NCBI GenBank assembly: GCA_964507325.1 | Contig: CAZDQL010000161.1 | Span: forward strand, 1-7,993 | Direction of reading: 5' to 3' | DNA from: CAZDQL01 sp964507325 | GTDB lineage: Bacteria > Planctomycetota > UBA1135 > GCA-002686595 | DNA length: 7,993 nt | Shown here: positions 6,341 to 7,993 of the stretch, piece by piece | Numbering within the stretch: position 1 is the stretch's first letter | Layout of the letters: each line of letters starts with the position of its first letter | Position numbers and translations under genes: made by a program | Notes under the pieces: generated by a model | The model's database searches: none | What the model saw: the letters and a program-made list of their open reading frames with translations, nothing else | What the model was told of the DNA's origin: nothing

Positions 6341-7492
6341 GTGGATTTCGAACTGACCAAGGTCCAGAAGGACATCCAGCGCGCCGCGCGCGACTTCGCC
6401 AAGGGGGAGTTCGACAAGGAGCTCGCCCTGCGCCTGGAGGAGGAGCACGAGTTTCCCACCGACATCTGGCACAAGGCGGGGGAGGAGGGCTTCATCGGCC
6501 TCGACTTCCCCGAGGAGTTCGGCGGGTCGGGGTACGGCTACATCGAGAAGGCGCTGGTGATCGAGGAATTCTGCCGGCGCGACTCGGGCCTGGGCACGGT
6601 GGTCCTGATCGCCGATTTTGCCTCCCCCAACATCGTGCACTTCGGGAACGAGGAGCAGAAGAAGCGCTACCTCGAGCCGGTGGCCGAGGGGCGCTCGATC
6701 TGCGGCGGCGCCTTCACCGAGCCGAACCACGGCAGCGACCTCGCCCAATTGGACACCAGCGCCGTGCCCGATGGCGACGATTGGATCCTGAACGGCGTCA
6801 AGACCTTCATCACCTCGGCGGGGATCGCGGACCACTACGTGGTGCTCTGCCAGACCGATCACGACGCCCGCCACAAGGGCCAGACGATGTTCGTCGTCGA
6901 CGCCGACAGCCCCGGCCTCGAGGTGGCGGACGTGGGGGGCAAGATGGGGATGCGCATGGTCCCCACCGGCGAGCTCTCCTTCAAGGACGTGCGCGTGCCC
7001 GGATCGAACCTCCTGGGGGAGGTGGGTCGCGGCTTCATGCAGGTCATGAAGTTCTTCGACGAGAGCCGTATCGGCGTGGCCGCCCAGGCGGTGGGCATTG
7101 CCCAGGGGGCCTTCGACCGGGCCCTGACCTACGTCAAGGGGCGCGAGCAGTTCGGCAAGAAGATCGCCCAATTCCAGGTCACCCAGCACAAGCTGGTCGA
7201 CATGGCGCTCCAGATCGAGATGGCGCGTCTGATCACCCACAAGGCGGCCTGGACCGTCGACCGCGGCAAGCCCGACAGCAAGGTGACCGCCATGGCCAAG
7301 GTGCAGGCGGCGCACACGGCGATCCAGGTGGCCAACGAGGCGATCCAGCTCCTGGGCGGGTACGGCTACATGACCGAGTTCGAGGTGGAGCGCTTCTTCC
7401 GGGACGCGCGCGTGACCGACATCTACGAGGGGACGCGCGAGATCCAGAAGAACGTCATCGCCGCCGCGCTCCTGGGCCGCTTGCGCCGCTGA
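6341..7492 (+). CDS. Acyl-CoA dehydrogenase (FAD-dependent)
   Basis: 383 residues, GTG start, the usual length of a soluble tetrameric acyl-CoA dehydrogenase. It introduces the alpha,beta double bond into an acyl-CoA thioester and hands the electrons to EtfAB. The N-terminal helical domain starts FELTKVQKDIQ (3-13) and includes DFPEEFGGSG (55-64). The middle beta domain has GAFTEPNHGSD (123-133) and KTFITSAG (154-161), which bind flavin and acyl-CoA. The C-terminal helical domain has GREQFGKKIAQFQ (267-279), QLLGGYGY (336-343), RDARV (354-358) and IYEGTREIQ (361-369). Glu363 in YEGT is the catalytic base position. The GTG lies 3 nt after the etfA stop, with AAGGG at 6329-6333 7 nt upstream. 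Chain-length or branched-chain preference cannot be told from sequence. No CoA ligase, hydratase or thiolase is in view, so the pathway (fatty acid, amino acid or aromatic-derived acyl-CoA) is open. Confidence 0.96.
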   Translation: MDFELTKVQKDIQRAARDFAKGEFDKELALRLEEEHEFPTDIWHKAGEEGFIGLDFPEEFGGSGYGYIEKALVIEEFCRRDSGLGTVVLIADFASPNIVHFGNEEQKKRYLEPVAEGRSICGGAFTEPNHGSDLAQLDTSAVPDGDDWILNGVKTFITSAGIADHYVVLCQTDHDARHKGQTMFVVDADSPGLEVADVGGKMGMRMVPTGELSFKDVRVPGSNLLGEVGRGFMQVMKFFDESRIGVAAQAVGIAQGAFDRALTYVKGREQFGKKIAQFQVTQHKLVDMALQIEMARLITHKAAWTVDRGKPDSKVTAMAKVQAAHTAIQVANEAIQLLGGYGYMTEFEVERFFRDARVTDIYEGTREIQKNVIAAALLGRLRR

Positions 7493-7502
7493 TCGGGAGG
7501 GG

Positions 7503-7533
7503 GGGGCGCGCGTCGACCCGGCGCGCGTGCCCC
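7503..7533 (+). terminator. GC-rich hairpin after the acyl-CoA dehydrogenase, possible terminator
   Basis: GGGG CGCGCG (7503-7512) can pair with CGCGCG (7522-7527) and CCCC (7530-7533), leaving a 9-nt loop and a 2-nt TG bulge. It begins 10 nt after the acyl-CoA dehydrogenase stop, where the operon should end. There is no T-run after it, so it may be a U-less terminator, a 3'-end stabilising structure, or chance in GC-rich DNA. The same 9-mer GGCGCGCGT occurs directly repeated at 7505-7513 and 7520-7528. Confidence 0.35.
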
Positions 7534-7547
7534 ACTTCGAGTCGTCC

Positions 7548-7584
7548 CTGGGAATGGGAATTCATTCCCGCGAGCTCTTCCCAG
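7548..7584. repeat. Nested, mutually exclusive inverted repeats in the leader of the last gene
   Basis: GGGAATG at 7550-7556 pairs perfectly with CATTCCC at 7563-7569 (6-nt loop GGAATT). CTGGGAA at 7548-7554 pairs perfectly with TTCCCAG at 7578-7584. The two left arms share 7550-7554, so only one hairpin can form at a time. The stretch is noticeably A/T-richer than its surroundings. It lies between the putative end of the electron-transfer operon and the start at 7661, so it could be an operator or part of a structured leader. Confidence 0.45.
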
Positions 7585-7590
7585 AATGCT

Positions 7591-7627
7591 GGTAACCTGG
7601 AATCCGGGAGGCGGTACTCAGGTTACC
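7591..7627. repeat. 9-bp perfect inverted repeat upstream of the last gene
   Basis: GGTAACCTG at 7591-7599 is the exact reverse complement of CAGGTTACC at 7619-7627, with a 19-nt spacer. It ends 33 nt before the ATG at 7661. No T-run follows, so it is unlikely to be a terminator. It could be a protein-binding dyad or a leader hairpin that affects translation. Confidence 0.5.
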
Positions 7628-7660
7628 CCTGCGACTCCAGAGAAGAACTCCGATTGCACA

Positions 7661-7981
7661 ATGACTGAGACGGAAGCAAAGACGGCCAAGCCCCAGGCCA
7701 TCGTCGAGAATCGTGGCTTCTACGACATCGTCAAGGATCTGGTCGGCAAGGCCGTGACGATCGTCAACCCCGAGTCGTTCGAGCACGCGCCGGTCGGGTA
7801 CACCCTCAAGCCGGGCTTCTATCGGGCCAAGGTGGTCGGAATTGGGAACGACTACCTGATCTTCGTCACCGAGCTGTCCAAGCCCAAGGGGGGTGGCAAG
7901 GAGCCGGTCAAGCAGTACCTGCCGATCAGCCAGATCAAGCGCGTCAGCATGATGAAGGGCGATCGGCTGATCCACATCTGA
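7661..7981 (+). CDS. Small protein of unknown function, possible small beta-barrel
   Basis: 106 residues; I do not recognise the family. It has a short charged N-terminus (Glu/Lys/Thr, 1-12), an amphipathic stretch FYDIVKDLVGK (20-30), then alternating beta-like segments: AVTIVN, a Tyr-Arg-Ala-Lys-Val strand pair YRAKVVGIGNDYLIFVTE, a basic Gly/Lys turn KPKGGGKEP, and a final VKQYLPISQIKRVSMM. This order of strands recalls Sm-like or SH3-like small barrels, which is an inference. There are no cysteines, signal peptide or membrane helix, so it is probably cytoplasmic. The frame is open back to an ATG at 7586, but codons there lose the G/C third-position bias and the stretch holds an inverted repeat, so I take 7661 as the start. 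The ribosome site is weak (AGAGAAG at 7639-7645, 15 nt away). It is separated by 168 nt from the operon and likely has its own promoter. Confidence 0.75.
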   Translation: MTETEAKTAKPQAIVENRGFYDIVKDLVGKAVTIVNPESFEHAPVGYTLKPGFYRAKVVGIGNDYLIFVTELSKPKGGGKEPVKQYLPISQIKRVSMMKGDRLIHI

Positions 7982-7993
7982 CGGCGCGCCGCG

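Noticed and set aside
5135..7315. 726-codon open frame on the minus strand
   Set aside because: It is antisense to etfB, etfA and the acyl-CoA dehydrogenase, which all carry clear family motifs; the translation is a low-complexity shadow.
7586..7660. N-terminal extension of the last gene from the ATG at 7586
   Set aside because: Third codon positions lose the G/C bias, an inverted repeat occupies the stretch, no ribosome site precedes it, and the predicted extension is Pro/Gly/Thr-rich without motif.
5515..7668. 717-codon plus-strand frame overlapping etfA and the acyl-CoA dehydrogenase
   Set aside because: Arg/Gly/Pro-rich out-of-frame translation typical of high-GC genes; the true frames have family motifs and ribosome sites.
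7983..7990. Palindrome GGCGCGCC after the last stop codon
   Set aside because: Eight-base GC palindromes are expected by chance at this composition, and the window ends too soon to judge context.

Overview
The window is a GC-rich (about 70% by eye) bacterial chromosomal segment packed with genes on the plus strand, plus one tRNA gene cut by the left edge on the minus strand. Third codon positions are strongly G/C. Two genes start with GTG, several lack a clear Shine-Dalgarno sequence, and the electron-transfer genes imply a quinone-linked respiratory membrane. I see no mobile element, CRISPR array or phage gene. The phylum cannot be fixed from this sequence; high-GC Planctomycetota, Acidobacteriota, Myxococcota/Desulfobacterota-like or Gemmatimonadota-like lineages would all fit.

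Left part (1-2438): a partial tRNA-Arg(UCU) on the minus strand diverges from an exported protein of two tandem DUF1579-like domains. This is followed 27 nt later by a cytoplasmic Gfo/Idh/MocA-family NAD(P)-dependent sugar or cyclitol dehydrogenase. These two genes may be co-transcribed, but nothing shows a shared function.

Central part (2518-7492): a tight four-gene operon. It encodes a membrane-bound FeS oxidoreductase of the EMO/DUF224 type (NarI-like cytochrome b domain, two [4Fe-4S] motifs, CCG domains), then EtfB, EtfA and an acyl-CoA dehydrogenase. The gaps are 5 nt, a 4-nt ATGA overlap and 3 nt. Together they form a complete path: acyl-CoA to the dehydrogenase FAD, to the EtfAB flavin, to the FeS oxidoreductase, to membrane (mena)quinone. 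This is the alternative to the classical ETF:ubiquinone oxidoreductase. The most notable anomaly is that the first CCG domain of the oxidoreductase has lost nearly all its cluster-binding cysteines while the second is intact. A 12-bp hairpin overlapping a possible promoter lies just before the operon.

Right part (7493-7993): a 168-nt spacer with several inverted repeats leads to a small 106-residue protein of unknown function whose strand pattern suggests a small beta-barrel. No clearly new system is present; the electron-transfer module is a recognised type with an unusual cofactor-site loss.
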